From: Paralvinella palmiformis
Taxonomy: Eukaryota; Annelida; Polychaeta; Terebellida; Alvinellidae
DNA length: 64,000 nucleotides
Reading direction: 5' to 3'
Assembly (NCBI GenBank): GCA_025642065.1
Contig: JAODUP010000356.1
Location: forward strand, 447,501-511,500
The first letter of the stretch is position 1, and each line of letters starts with the position of its first letter. Below, piece by piece: positions 10,500-20,990 of the stretch. The notes under the pieces were generated by a model. The model did not search any database and was not told where the DNA came from. It worked only from the letters and a program-made list of their open reading frames with translations. Position numbers and translations under genes: made by a program.

Positions 10500-10950
10500 T
10501 CTAGAGAGGTACGAGTTGTCGGAAGCCGAAAGCGCCCGCCCGACGGTAGTCGGTCGTGATTGGCTAGTCCTATTGACTAGCGGCGTGCGGCAGATATCGG
10601 AGGGGGGGGGGTGTTACGGTGGTATTGACTAGAGCTCGTCTTCTGGATCTGGCGGGCTATTGACCAGTGACAGCTTATAGTCAAGAGTTCGGGTTAGATC
10701 TCGCGCCGAAACGACGCTTCTTCATTCCGACAGACCCGTGGGACGGACTTATGGCGTAACCGTGCGCGTCTTTGCCGTGAGACAACACCGCTGCGAAAAC
10801 AGGCGGCGAGATTACGTTGTGAGATTTTCTCTGCGGGAGCACGTTGAGAGCACTGGCACGACGGCTCTGTTGTGAGGGCTAGGCCGTCAATCTTTTGAGA
10901 TCTTGCCGCCGGATGATTCGTTAAAGAGACGACGGTGAGGTTTTGTTGCG
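10500..10950. other. GC- and CpG-richer island
   Basis: CpG-dense compared with its surroundings, with an inverted CCAAT box (GATTGGCTAG near 10558) and a G run near 10602. No convincing frame. It could be a promoter-associated island or an old repeat. Confidence 0.3.
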
Positions 10951-11247
10951 TAGACCATTTTGTGAAATTTTGCGTAATCGAGACAGTATTTTGAGGCGAA
11001 CTTGTAAGACTTTAGTCGGCGACTCTCGGCTGATACATTATGTCCGGTTTTTTTAGAGGATCCCCTTGAAATCTCTTCTCACGCCAGTTGGTAACAAACT
11101 TTTGTAGTCGTGACATCGATTCACAGCTCGCATTCGCGATATATGATACTAGCCCAAAAGTCATCGGTCATTGTAGATACTAAGGATCACTTTTAGTCAT
11201 GACATCGTGTTCACAGCCTCCAGTTATGATATCCAATTGCGGGTTAT

Positions 11248-11552
11248 AGCCTATAACATGTTAACATAACATGTAACGATGACGAGCAGCGATAACCTGT
11301 AGTAAAAACAAGTAGTCTTGGCATGTACTCATAACACGTAGTCACAACATGTAATCGTAACAAATAGTCGTAACATGTAATCATAATAGTAGTAATAACA
11401 TGTCGTCGTAGCATGTAGCCATAACATGCAATGATAACATGTGGTGATAACTTGTAGTCGCAACATCTAGTAATAACATGTAGTCATAACATTTAGTCAT
11501 AACATGTAGTCATAACACGTAGTCATAACATGTAGTCATAACACGCAGTGAT
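11248..11552. repeat. 13-bp minisatellite, TCATAACATGTAG
   Basis: More than 20 units, diverged at the left and almost perfect from about 11480 on. One strand is AACATGTAGTCAT-rich throughout. Confidence 0.93.
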
Positions 11553-11755
11553 CTGTATCATGTGGTTCGGGGGGGGGGCTGTTTTACAGTTATATAATGA
11601 TCCCTTAACGGTGGAGGGATCACCCTTAATTGGGGGGGCAGTGATAGGTGGAGGCGGATATTATCCCAATCTTTGATTGATGGGTTGATGACTAGAGAAA
11701 TAATAAATGACTAACAGATGGATAGACTGTCAGGGTTATGGTTAGACTCGACATT

Positions 11756-11876
11756 AGTCACACCTGACACATATGCGTGAGTGGGCAACATCCTACGAAA
11801 ACAGCTCACACTCGGATTCGAACACTGGCCGAGAGACTTTGCAACGCGGTGCTCTACGCACTGCACTATTGAGATA

Positions 11877-11879
<3 letters not shown>
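11756..11879 (-). mobile_element. SINE-2 copy
   Basis: Plus strand: CACACCTGACACATATG, CATCCTACGAAAACAG, GGATTCGAACACTGG, GCGGTGCTCTACGCACTGC. This is a tRNA-like head on the minus strand. The (TCAC)n tail is absent, and the head abuts a (TA)n array. Confidence 0.72.

Positions 11880-11938
<59 letters not shown>
11879..11938. repeat. (TA)n (GA)n microsatellite
   Basis: TA to 11911 then GA to 11938. Confidence 0.97.
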
Positions 11939-11939
<1 letters not shown>

Positions 11940-12221
11940 TAATATTATCTTACATAAGTGAATGCAGTAAAACTACATGAAGATAAACCTCGGCGCGGAT
12001 CACATCTGGGGGGCAATCCCAAGAGAAATGAGTCGATTAGACGAAAGATCCCACGATAGTTAACATTAGGAATAGAAGATCATAGAAATATTGATGACCG
12101 ATAAACATTAATTTGACTTCGTGATCAATATCAATTGTATTAAATCACGTGAAGACTTAAACCAAAATTAACTTTTACATATATCTCATATATCATTATT
12201 TAAAACAGGTATCTCCTCTCC

Positions 12222-12385
12222 AAGGCCTAACTGATGACGTGGTTGGCCACACATAGCTCAAACAGGAGGGTTCGAATCGCGGCCCAACTATATACGGAGG
12301 GTGTTTCATCTTTCGCTTCGCCGCATCGTGTTTGGAGCTGGCTCGGCGCATTTAGCCTGACCTATGTACGAAATTGGCCGTAAAC
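12222..12385 (+). mobile_element. SINE-1 copy
   Basis: GGCCTAACTGATGACG head, GGTTCGAATCGCGGCC box B, GTTTCATCTTTCGCTTCGC, CTCGGCGCATTTAGCCTGAC, then TTGGCCGTAAAC. The tail continues into ACGGTTCACATTTCA, which also occurs in R4. Confidence 0.8.
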
Positions 12386-13111
12386 CAGCGACGGTTCACA
12401 TTTCATATTCAGTCCTAACCCATCAAAGTTATCGACCATAAAGAAAACAGTTACCAACCGATAAACTTCCACATCACTTCCAACCGCCATTACGACACCA
12501 GTGTAAACCTCGCGAGATGTGAACTCGGGACGAGATTTGGTCGATCGCTGGTACACAGCGGAGTTATTCCCCGCCAATATATAACAGTACCAGATGTGCG
12601 CTGGATCGAAATTTGTCAATTCGTAGTCGATTTTATTTTCACTTCCTGTATTTCAATTTCAGTTTCATATAAAAAAGCATCAATTCCAATTTCGAGATAA
12701 AAACAATCCTAGCTCAATGTATAATTAACTATTCCATATATCGAAGTGATATAATTGGACGACTTAAATGAATCCCTTTTAATATATATATCTTTTTATT
12801 AATCTTTGTCTATAATCGATTTTTACGCCAATTATGACGATTGTAGGTCGCAGGTTAATTACACGAAGGGGCCAGGTATGACGACAATAGATTGAAGTGT
12901 CATCCCGATGACATGATTTTGTTGTCTATTACCTAATAATTAAATGTCTAAATAAAACCTTACTGTCATTTGCTATCTGGATGTCATTAAGTTCACAGTC
13001 ATCATCATTTCTAGTTCCACTTTTGTTTCTTAAATTATCAATTCGATTTTAGTAACTGAATTTAAAATTAATTTTTGGGTGAAATTCCGAAGTGAAACTG
13101 ACCCCATATCT
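12386..13111. other. AT-rich unique sequence with one unrecognised minus frame
   Basis: An 85-codon minus frame (12362-12619) has mixed composition but overlaps the SINE 3' end and has no recognised motif, so I do not call it a gene. Nothing is seen in 12620-13111. Confidence 0.4.
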
Positions 13112-13163
13112 GATTATTATTATTATTATTATTATTATTTGTAGTAGTAGTAGTAGTAGTAGT
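13112..13163. repeat. (ATT)n (GTA)n microsatellite
   Basis: ATT to 13139 then GTA to 13163. Confidence 0.95.
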
Positions 13164-13336
13164 ACTGAGTCTCCTTGCTGATTGTGGGGACAGTTTTGCT
13201 CCGAGCCGTTATATAGTTGAGTTATGGAGATTCCCTATTTGTGGGAAGGAATCAAAGGAGATTGTGTTGGCAGTGAGTACATTGGAACAGAAATCATCAT
13301 CTACACGTTGTTGTCACATCCAGAGTACATGTGTGT

Positions 13337-13384
13337 ACTTTCTCTCTCTCTCTCTCTCTCTCATCTCTCTATCTATCTATCTAT

Positions 13385-13421
<37 letters not shown>

Positions 13422-13435
13422 ATCTATCTATCTAT

Positions 13436-13472
<37 letters not shown>

Positions 13473-13493
13473 ATTTTTATATATATCTCTCTA

Positions 13494-13544
<51 letters not shown>

Positions 13545-13548
13545 GTAT
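13337..13548. repeat. Compound (TC)n (ATCT)n (TA)n array
   Basis: Alternating TC, ATCT, TA, ATCT, TA, ATCT blocks over about 210 bases. All three plus frames remain open across it, which is a repeat artefact. Confidence 0.96.
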
Positions 13549-13699
13549 CTCTCACTCTTCCCCAATGTCTTCCATGTCTCTTTCCCTATAAACATCCCAT
13601 TATGTAGTGTTTATGATATCACTAGATGTGTTCCCTCTGTATGGCTTCCAGGACTCGGCTACGACGCTTTTCTTTGATGACAGTAATCATGAAGTGTGA

Positions 13700-13905
13700 T
13701 AGACAGGCAGGCAGGCAGACAGACAGACAGAGCTACAGACATACAGCCAGAAAGTCAGGCATAGGGGCAGAGATATAGGCAAATATGAGAGATAGACAAA
13801 TATGCAGAACCACAGACGCACATATAAAAAAGCAGACAGACATTCAGACAGACTAAGAAAACATACTGACAGCTATACAGACAGACATATAAATGACAGA
13901 CAATA
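13700..13905. repeat. Degenerate CAGA/CAGG-rich array
   Basis: CAGG then CAGA units decaying into ATACAGACA-like variants. Confidence 0.8.
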
Positions 13906-13910
13906 GACTG

Positions 13911-13991
13911 GCACGCACGCGCGCACACACACACAGGGAGAGAGAGTGTGTGTGTGTGTGTGCGTATGTGTGTGTGTGTGTGTGTGTGTGT
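13911..13991. repeat. (CA)n GA-rich (GT)n inverted microsatellite
   Basis: CACGCACGCG and CA run, short GA patch, then GT run to 13991. CA and GT arms are complementary in inverted order. Confidence 0.92.
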
Positions 13992-14043
13992 CATAACATA
14001 TGATTCATTCCTGTCATAAAACATTATGGCACTCTGACGTCGA

Positions 14044-14310
14044 TGACGTCATAAACTCATCTCAATACATCTCCGACCTGAACGCCAGAAGACGGTCACG
14101 TACTTCGCTTCCACAACGTACTCCAATAAACAACACCCCGGGAGGCATACGAGCCGTGCCATGGGCTCGGTGTATGGATCGTGTTGGAAATATTTTATCT
14201 TCGCATCTTTAATCCCATAACCAATTGGGCCGTCTTAAATAACCGGAAATGACGACATAATCACGCTTGACCTAGTCACGCCTGATGGCGCATAATTCAA
14301 GATGGCGGCG
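14044..14310 (+). promoter_or_regulatory. Candidate TATA-less promoter cluster
   Basis: TGACGTCA (CRE) begins near 14044. CCAAT lies at 14221-14225, ACCGGAAAT (ETS-type) at 14242-14250, followed by TGACG. CAAGATGGCGGC (YY1-type) covers 14298-14309. In animals this set is typical of housekeeping promoters, and the YY1 motif often overlaps the start codon, as here. Initiation itself cannot be seen in the sequence. Confidence 0.35.
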
Positions 14311-14520
14311 AAACCTGAGCCTGTGGCGCATAATTTGCCGATAAAACGCTTCACGCTGATCCCGATTACTCGAGCCTCTGCCCGGCGGATGGTAACCGTT
14401 CTGGATTCGGCCTTGACCTTCGGCTTAGAAATGGAGCAAGTTTCTAGGCCGAATCACGCGTTGCTAAGGAGTATAATTGCGTATCTGCTAGACACCATCT
14501 ATTTGACACTGTCTAGGTAG
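14302..14520 (+). CDS. Hypothetical 72-aa frame, possible first coding exon
   Basis: Starts at the ATG inside CAAGATGGCGGCG, a good translation-start context, and runs to a stop at 14520. The protein begins MAAKPEPVAHNLPIKRF and is Arg/Leu-rich, with no motif, signal peptide or membrane segment I can name. A GTAAC within 14389-14395 or a GTAG at the frame's end could be splice donors. It may instead be a chance frame in GC-richer DNA; the promoter motifs upstream are the main reason for listing it. Confidence 0.28.
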   Translation: MAAKPEPVAHNLPIKRFTLIPITRASARRMVTVLDSALTFGLEMEQVSRPNHALLRSIIAYLLDTIYLTLSR

Positions 14521-14767
14521 TTAACACGGATGTTGATTAGCTGGAAATGATTATCCAGGTTGATAGATCACGTGAGCGCTGTATCTAACCGGAAGCCTGG
14601 CATTTTGCTGGAGCAGAAGCCATACACCATGTGACCTTGAACAGACTGGTCACAAGTACATTCCTCTGTGTGTGTGTGGTAATATTATTTTCGAATTCAT
14701 ACCCACTACATCTGGAATGTACACATACTATAACAGAAGTTAGACGAATAGATAGATACATAGAAAG

Positions 14768-14935
14768 TTATATATATATATATATATATATATAAGAGAG
14801 AGAGAGAGAGAGAGAGAGAGGGGGAGAGAGAGAGAGAGAGAGAGAGAGGGTGATAACGGATGCACTGGATTAATGGACAGTTAGATAAACATACACATAC
14901 CCATAAGCCCACAGACACACACACACACACACACA
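14768..14935. repeat. (TA)n (GA)n and nearby (CA)n
   Basis: TA 14768-14794, GA to about 14847, CA 14916-14935. Confidence 0.95.
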
Positions 14936-14939
14936 CTAG

Positions 14940-16273
14940 TAACCAGCTATAACCCTCAACCAACGCCATATTGATTCAGACAGCTAACCCCAGATTGTCG
15001 ACACTGGAGGTCAATAGGTCAACGCACCCACTGACCTCTCCCCATCCCAGGTATTCCTTTATTAGATGATCATAAATGAGGCGAATCCCATCGGAAATAA
15101 GAGCCCGAGCCGCGGTCAATTGTCGCGGCTGGGGCTCCCCTCCTCAAAATTGAGAATTCAGCAAATAAAATACGATAATAAGGGATGATTGATAGCGCAC
15201 AATAGGTAAATATTACATCATAGACGCGGGAGGGGGGAGAATGGGAAGGGCATTGTTGAACGTAATAGCACAGCGTTACGAAGTCCCGCACTCTAAAGGA
15301 TGTGGTCCTAGGTTCAAATCCTGGTCGGTTGGCGGAATCATGGATCGGTACACAACAAAATTGGATCTAGTGTGACTGTAAATTCGCTATTATTTACGCG
15401 ATGTTAATTTCCTGAATTTCGGAAGATCGTAAAAGCGCCCAATTTTGAAGAAGCTCTCGCAATTGGGTCGTTTAATGAGAACGCGTGACGTTTAATTGCA
15501 AAATCAAGAAATCCAGAACGTGAGCTAGATCGCCCTCGTTGTGAGGTAGGACTGTTGTCTCTAAGTTCGACGCACCTCTATGATGGGGTGGAGGGGGTTT
15601 TAATACCAGTGTCACTTGTGTTTGTGAGGTGTTTCACCTGATAATTGCATTTTCCTGGGTATTAACCTTTGAGATAATGTTGGAGACACTCACTCACTCA
15701 CTCACTCACTTACTACGGGTTTGTGGCTCCCTGCATATATTTAATAATTTTCATAATGTGCTGGCTCCTGTGTATATTATAAATTAGAAGAAAATCTAAT
15801 TTAAAATCCGATTCTAGCAAGATTAACAGGCAAACACTATAATTCACTTGAATAACAGTGCCATCTGGTGATTTGTTTGTGCCGGATACCACCAAGTTAT
15901 CTAGAAATGCTAATCATTTGTCGTATCCTGAAGATATCCGGAATGCTTCTATTTTCAGAGCGTGAAATCAATAAGAACGAATTAGATACAGTATAACCTG
16001 TGTATAACAGTCCCTTTATAACTCGTTGGTGCGATGATTCGGCATATTGAGATTCGACTGTGAAGCCAATGCTCGTGTCATGGTCGTGTTATCGAGGTGT
16101 ACGTTATATCGAGTTGACGTTTGATGTAGGGCGTCTTCACCCGTCGATGGATAGATGATGAATCTGTGATCAGTGAGGACATGGCGGTTCATCAATATTG
16201 TACATCAAAGGACTAGTGGGTCACCATCAGGCGTATATGATCCATTTGTCACATCTCATAGCAAGTTAGCCGG

Positions 16274-16274
<1 letters not shown>
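14940..16274. other. Unique sequence, no gene seen
   Basis: Contains a short (CACT)n run at 15689-15710 and the tRNA-like fragment at 15255-15345. The rest shows no repeat or coding signal. Confidence 0.45.
15255..15345 (+). mobile_element. tRNA-like SINE head fragment
   Basis: TAGGTTCAAATCCTGGTCGG is a good box B with upstream tRNA-like sequence, but no cloverleaf pairs convincingly and no known SINE body follows. Confidence 0.3.

Positions 16275-16337
<63 letters not shown>
16275..16337. repeat. (TA)n microsatellite, about 63 bp
   Basis: Uninterrupted TA array. Confidence 0.98.
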
Positions 16338-16339
<2 letters not shown>

Positions 16340-17132
16340 AAGTCATCGGGTTAAGACATCTCGCCGTTACGAACGAACCCCATAAGCGCTTAAAAGTTGT
16401 TGTTTCGAGTTACCGACAGCAGGTCGTAGTTACTGACCGGCGAACTACATTGTGGCGTAGGGTGCCTGAAAGAATACGTCGTCAAACGCCACCTAGCCGA
16501 GGAGGAAGACATTCTCAGTTCACGTCATACGCCATCTTGGATATCCCCTCCTTTTAGGATTGCTAGGTTTTTGTGTTTTTTGCGTATTCTTTACCCCCTC
16601 GTTATATTTCCTAAGCCTACAACAGATGCCAGTGATAACAGTGTCTTTATTGTTAGGGGCGGGTTTTCTTACATAAATAACAAACATAACAATGTGTTAG
16701 GATAGACGAGTGATTCATGTACCTATTGCACAATGATTTCAGGTTCAGAGTCGGACGGTTCGTACACTTAGAGTGCGATTCGTCTTACATACAAATTCAT
16801 CTTACATACGTAAGTAAAGACGGATCTCGTTCGTAAGCCGATTACCTCCTTTCTATCACTTAGTCAATCACGATACACACACACATACACACACACATAC
16901 AAACACACGCACACACACACACACACACACCAAACTTGGCAAACAAGCTGTTTTCAAACATTTACTGGGTGGGCGATAATAAGAGACGCCAGGTTATCAA
17001 CGGGCAATAAAATATCAAATACGTCATATGTTGTTGTGTTCGACAGAATTACGTTTGTTGTGATGACGACATGACACGTTATTCTTAACAAGTGATCACA
17101 CTCAATGATACTAGCGATCTATAATCGGCTGA
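16338..17132. other. Unique sequence with a (CA)n array
   Basis: CA-rich array at 16874-16930. No gene seen. Confidence 0.5.
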
Positions 17133-17312
17133 GGGGGTCTTCTATGGCTTAACTGGTATCACGGTTGGCCACAGATCTATAGCACCTGGGTTCAAACCCT
17201 TGGAAGTCTATATTGAAGGGGTGTTTCATCTTTCAATTCGCCTCATTACCATTGGAGGTCGCTCGGCCCATTTAGCCTACATTGTGCACAAAAGTGGCCG
17301 TATAACAGCAAC
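17133..17312 (+). mobile_element. SINE-1 copy, nearly full length
   Basis: Head with TATGGCTTAACTGGTATCAC, box B GGGTTCAAACCC, TTTCATCTTTCAATTCGCCT, GGTCGCTCGGCCCATTTAGC and GTGCACAAAAGTGGCCGT. It is of the GGTTCAAACCC subfamily. The (ATC)n tail is replaced by AACAGCAACATTTACACTT. Confidence 0.85.
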
Positions 17313-17606
17313 ATTTACACTTCTATAAACAGTTAAAGTGACTCAGCCCCGAACTATAATTTCATTTGTTGAGTCACATCCGAATTATACAGTCTTATCT
17401 TTGTTACGCCATCACATCTGCGTTATCCGCTCACATCTGGTTTGTGTTGTCGTCTGAGTCATCTGCCAAACATCTGAGTCCTATTCTGAATTACGGGATG
17501 TTGTTCTGTTGTTAGTTAGATGGTCATTTAAAGAGATCAAATTTAAATGTGAAAGCGTCTGTTCCATTGTAGTCGCATCTACATACGTTTATCCTTTCCA
17601 TGATAC

Positions 17607-17662
17607 ATACATACACACACGCACACGCGCACGCACAGACACACATACACACACACACACAC
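17607..17662. repeat. CA-rich microsatellite
   Basis: CATA, CACG and CA units. Confidence 0.9.
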
Positions 17663-17777
17663 CATAATACTATCTAAACATATTCAACCAAATATTAAAT
17701 TTGGTTTCACTTTGATTTAGAGGTTAATTACTTTTTGTGTTTATGTTGATAAATAAACTGGTCAGCTAATGGATATA

Positions 17778-17868
17778 CTGATAGACTGATAGATTGACTG
17801 TTAAATTGACTGATAAATTGACTGTTAAATTGACTGTTAAATTGACGGATAAATTGACTGATAAATTC
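17778..17868. repeat. 12-bp minisatellite, ATTGACTGTTAA
   Basis: About seven units with GATA/GTTA variants; it produces a TVKLTDKL-type repeat peptide. Confidence 0.88.
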
Positions 17869-17898
17869 CGCATACATCAAAACCTGCCTAAATACAGG

Positions 17899-18033
17899 TT
17901 AACCAGCTCATCTTCAAGACAACCAGCCACTTTTCAGGTCAACCATCCCATATTTAGGTCAGCCATCCCATCTTTAGGACAACCAACCCATCTTCAGGTA
18001 ACCAACCCATCTTCAAGACAACCAGTCTACGTC
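17899..18033. repeat. 20-bp minisatellite
   Basis: About six units of AGGTCAACCATCCCATCTTT type, immediately downstream of a separate 12-bp array. Confidence 0.85.
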
Positions 18034-18102
18034 CAGACGAAAGAAGCCAAAGATAAATTATATATTGATTATACACATTTAAATACACCAAGACAGAGAG
18101 AG

Positions 18103-18221
18103 GGTGTGTGTGTGTGTGTATGTGTGTGTGTGTGTGTGTGCGTGCGTGTGCGTGTGTGCGTGTGTGGGTATATGAGTGAGTGAATGAGTGAGTGAGTGAG
18201 TGAGAGAGAGTGAGAGAGTTG

Positions 18222-18278
<57 letters not shown>

Positions 18279-18352
18279 GTGAGAGAGTTGCAAGAGAGAG
18301 AGGGAGAGAGAGAGTGAGAGAGTTGCAAGAGAGAGAGAGAGAGAGAGAGGGA
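18103..18352. repeat. Compound GT / GAGT / GA array with repeated GAGTTGCAA spacer
   Basis: GT run, GAGT run, then GA runs interrupted three times by GTGAGAGAGTTGCAA. The regular interruption makes this a higher-order repeat rather than plain GA. Confidence 0.92.
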
Positions 18353-18663
18353 GAACAGACATCTGCCAGAGATCTTCGGGCGATTTTTGTTCATGAATAA
18401 TTTGCATTTTAATGTTATTCCCGACGGGCATCAACCAGACTGAGACCCAAACAGGTTGTTCTGTTATCGGGATCATGTAAATATGACGTAAAGTCAAAGA
18501 TCCCTCTCTAATTCGTCTCTTCAATTTATCATTAAACCGAACTTGGAATTACAATCCCGAGAACATATGATGGCGAATGAATAAATAACATTCAGGATAT
18601 ATGATATGCTAGTACGTCCTAGATCCAGAGTTCGGTGTCGCTTTTTATCCTAAGGGCCATGGC

Positions 18664-18665
<2 letters not shown>

Positions 18666-18733
<68 letters not shown>
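18666..18733. repeat. (TG)n microsatellite
   Basis: About 68 bases of TG. Confidence 0.98.
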
Positions 18734-18737
<4 letters not shown>

Positions 18738-18740
18738 AGA

Positions 18741-19407
18741 GAGCGGGGTGTAATTTTGGAGATGCCGATTTGGTTTTGCAACAGTTACAAATCTATGAAA
18801 ACTAAGAATTCTTGTGACCATATATTTTCAGGACCGACACCTTAAAAAAATAAATTTAAGAAAACAACTGTTTATCGTTTTGTGTTATTCGCGATGAAAT
18901 TTCATTTATAAGCTGAAAATGGATAATTATTGCTAAATGGACAAACCCTACATGCTCCCCCGATATACGCCTATCCCACTGGTTGCGGTATAATATACCG
19001 CACCATCTGCGACCCGCAAGACTAATTTTCCTGACTACCGCCAGATGTCGTGCTAGAATTACATAGGTCGTCGCCACGGAAATGTTCTATGACCAACTGT
19101 GTAAATGAAGACATTTGCCACACAAGCTCCTGTTATTGAGTTCGCTTGCTGTCTTTTATCAAATTTTAACAACAACAATTTCGGTCTACATCCAAATGTT
19201 TTCTATCGAGGTTTATTTTTTGGAATTATTTATTAGTGGATCGATCGATCGATCCATCCATCTCTCTAGCTATCTCTCCAGCTGTATATCTACTTATCGA
19301 TATCGACCAATCAATCAACGTATCAACTAATCAATCACTGGAAAAAATCATCTATATCATTATCAAACATCATTTAAAGTAGTCACAAAGGTTGCTTATG
19401 TTTTTGG

Positions 19408-19409
<2 letters not shown>
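18741..19409. other. Unique sequence, no gene seen
   Basis: A short minus frame at 18856-19077 has no motif. There is a GATC-rich patch near 19240. Confidence 0.45.

Positions 19410-19457
<48 letters not shown>
19410..19457. repeat. (TA)n microsatellite
   Basis: About 48 bases of TA, immediately before a plus-strand SINE-2 fragment. Confidence 0.97.
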
Positions 19458-19458
<1 letters not shown>

Positions 19459-19463
19459 CAGTA

Positions 19464-19582
19464 TTAGATGGGTTCGAATCGTTGTTTTAGCTGTGTTTCT
19501 GGGATGTTTCCCTAAGTGGACTCCCATAAGCCATACATCCCAGAATTCAGCATCTCTCCGGGTAAACAAAGCACTCACTCAC
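19464..19582 (+). mobile_element. SINE-2 3' part with its tail
   Basis: GGGTTCGAATCG box B, TTTCTGGGATGTTTCC, GGACTCCCATAAG, then GTAAACAAAGCACTCACTCAC. This is the only plus-oriented copy and shows the family's 3' end: TAAACAAAG plus (TCAC)n. The 5' head is truncated near the TA array. Confidence 0.7.
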
Positions 19583-20530
19583 CCGTAATAATAGTCTTCG
19601 GTGAGCTAGATTTTCCGACATCAGCCAACATTCATCAGGTGATGGCATTCTTCCCGGCCCCATTCGCTGCCCTTTACTCAGACGTTTATGTTTCCCACTT
19701 CGGGATGGGATTGCATCGAATGGGCTGGTGTCCGGCTTAACACTTACATTTCGATTCGTTTAATGCCATCTGCCTTGGAATAGGATACGAGAAAGATGAA
19801 TATCGCAATAGAACACGTGCGTTTGTTGTTATTTATCAGTTCGAGCCGATGTATCCACGAGTCATTATCTCCCGCCTGATGAATATAATATGAATTATCT
19901 CCGACAATCGCCTTTCCTATCGTACCAATGGCCAATTAATGGAAATATAATTGGAAAAAAAATGTATCCGACCGGCCAACAGAAAACATCAACGAAGACC
20001 AACTGTTACGCGTCAAACGTCGGACGGATTTAACCGAAATCGTCCTATTTTTGTCCGTTTTTGTTGACCGAAACGTGCCAATGAAGGCGCCAGTTTTTAT
20101 ATCGAGATATTAATTACGAACCGCCCGCCTATGAATAGACACGGCGTACAGGGCGCGCGGGCTGCGTCTCGAGAACCGAATACGAGTTTTTGTTCATCAA
20201 TCTTCTATTATCGCTCACTGCCAGAGAATGTCCGCTTCGGCCCGTAGATGGCGCTGTCGTCGTACGGTCGGTCGTTATCTGCGTATACGCGAGCTCGCGT
20301 CTGGTAAGCGTATTTTGGACATTTTTAATGATAAATGGCGACATATTTCTAGACGATGCGGCTGCTGATAAAAGCTTACATCTGGCGGATTAATCGTCTT
20401 GTATGCAGATTTATACGCCGCGTTAACGTTTGTGGTAGGTACGTGAATAATGATGCACGGATGGGTATGACGGCATAGACATATACAAGCAATTACATAT
20501 TAGTGCATAATTAATTACATTGTTTCTCTG

Positions 20531-20531
<1 letters not shown>
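19583..20531. other. Unique sequence with a CpG-richer patch
   Basis: 20130-20300 is CpG-richer and contains TAGATGGCGCT (20245-20255), like the core of bilaterian CTCF sites. Short frames overlap it on both strands without motifs. Confidence 0.35.

Positions 20532-20616
<85 letters not shown>
20532..20616. repeat. (TA)n (GA)n microsatellite
   Basis: TA to about 20572, GA from 20578 to 20616. Confidence 0.97.
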
Positions 20617-20621
<5 letters not shown>

Positions 20622-20667
20622 GACACGTTTGTTTCATCACGTTTGCCTAAGTTTAAGTAAAGGGACA

Positions 20668-20842
20668 GTGTTCACCAATCTCTGAGTGGATGTGTGAACT
20701 GCTATTCATGAGACAGAAAACGATTCTACATATTTGTCTTTAGATTCAATGTTTGTTCCAATTCTCCCCATTACAAGTAAAATAAACCAAAACTATCACC
20801 ATTTGCTTTGTTGATAATAATTATTATGTAATCTTCACAAAA
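20668..20842 (-). mobile_element. Dispersed repeat R2, copy A
   Basis: Minus strand: GTGAAGATTACATAATAATT, CAACAAAGCAAATGGTGATA, TTTATTTTACTTGTAATGGG, ATTGAATCTAAAGACAAAT, CATGAATAGCAGTTCACAC. Matches 49955-50126 and 56158-56332. No coding frame; probably a non-autonomous transposon. Confidence 0.8.
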
Positions 20843-20990
20843 TAAGCATATTTACGCTCATCCAGGCACTGATATCAGCCAAACAAACGTCTAGATTTTT
20901 TAAAGACGTCTAATCATGTTTATTTTGTCATTATATCCAAATAAATTTCGGTGTCGTCTACATCACAGTGATATAGTGATATTAATGTAC

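Noticed and set aside
13224..13677. Open frames of 86-137 codons with YIYI, LSLS and IYLS peptides
   Set aside because: All phases stay open because TA, TC and ATCT repeats lack stops; no unique protein sequence of note.
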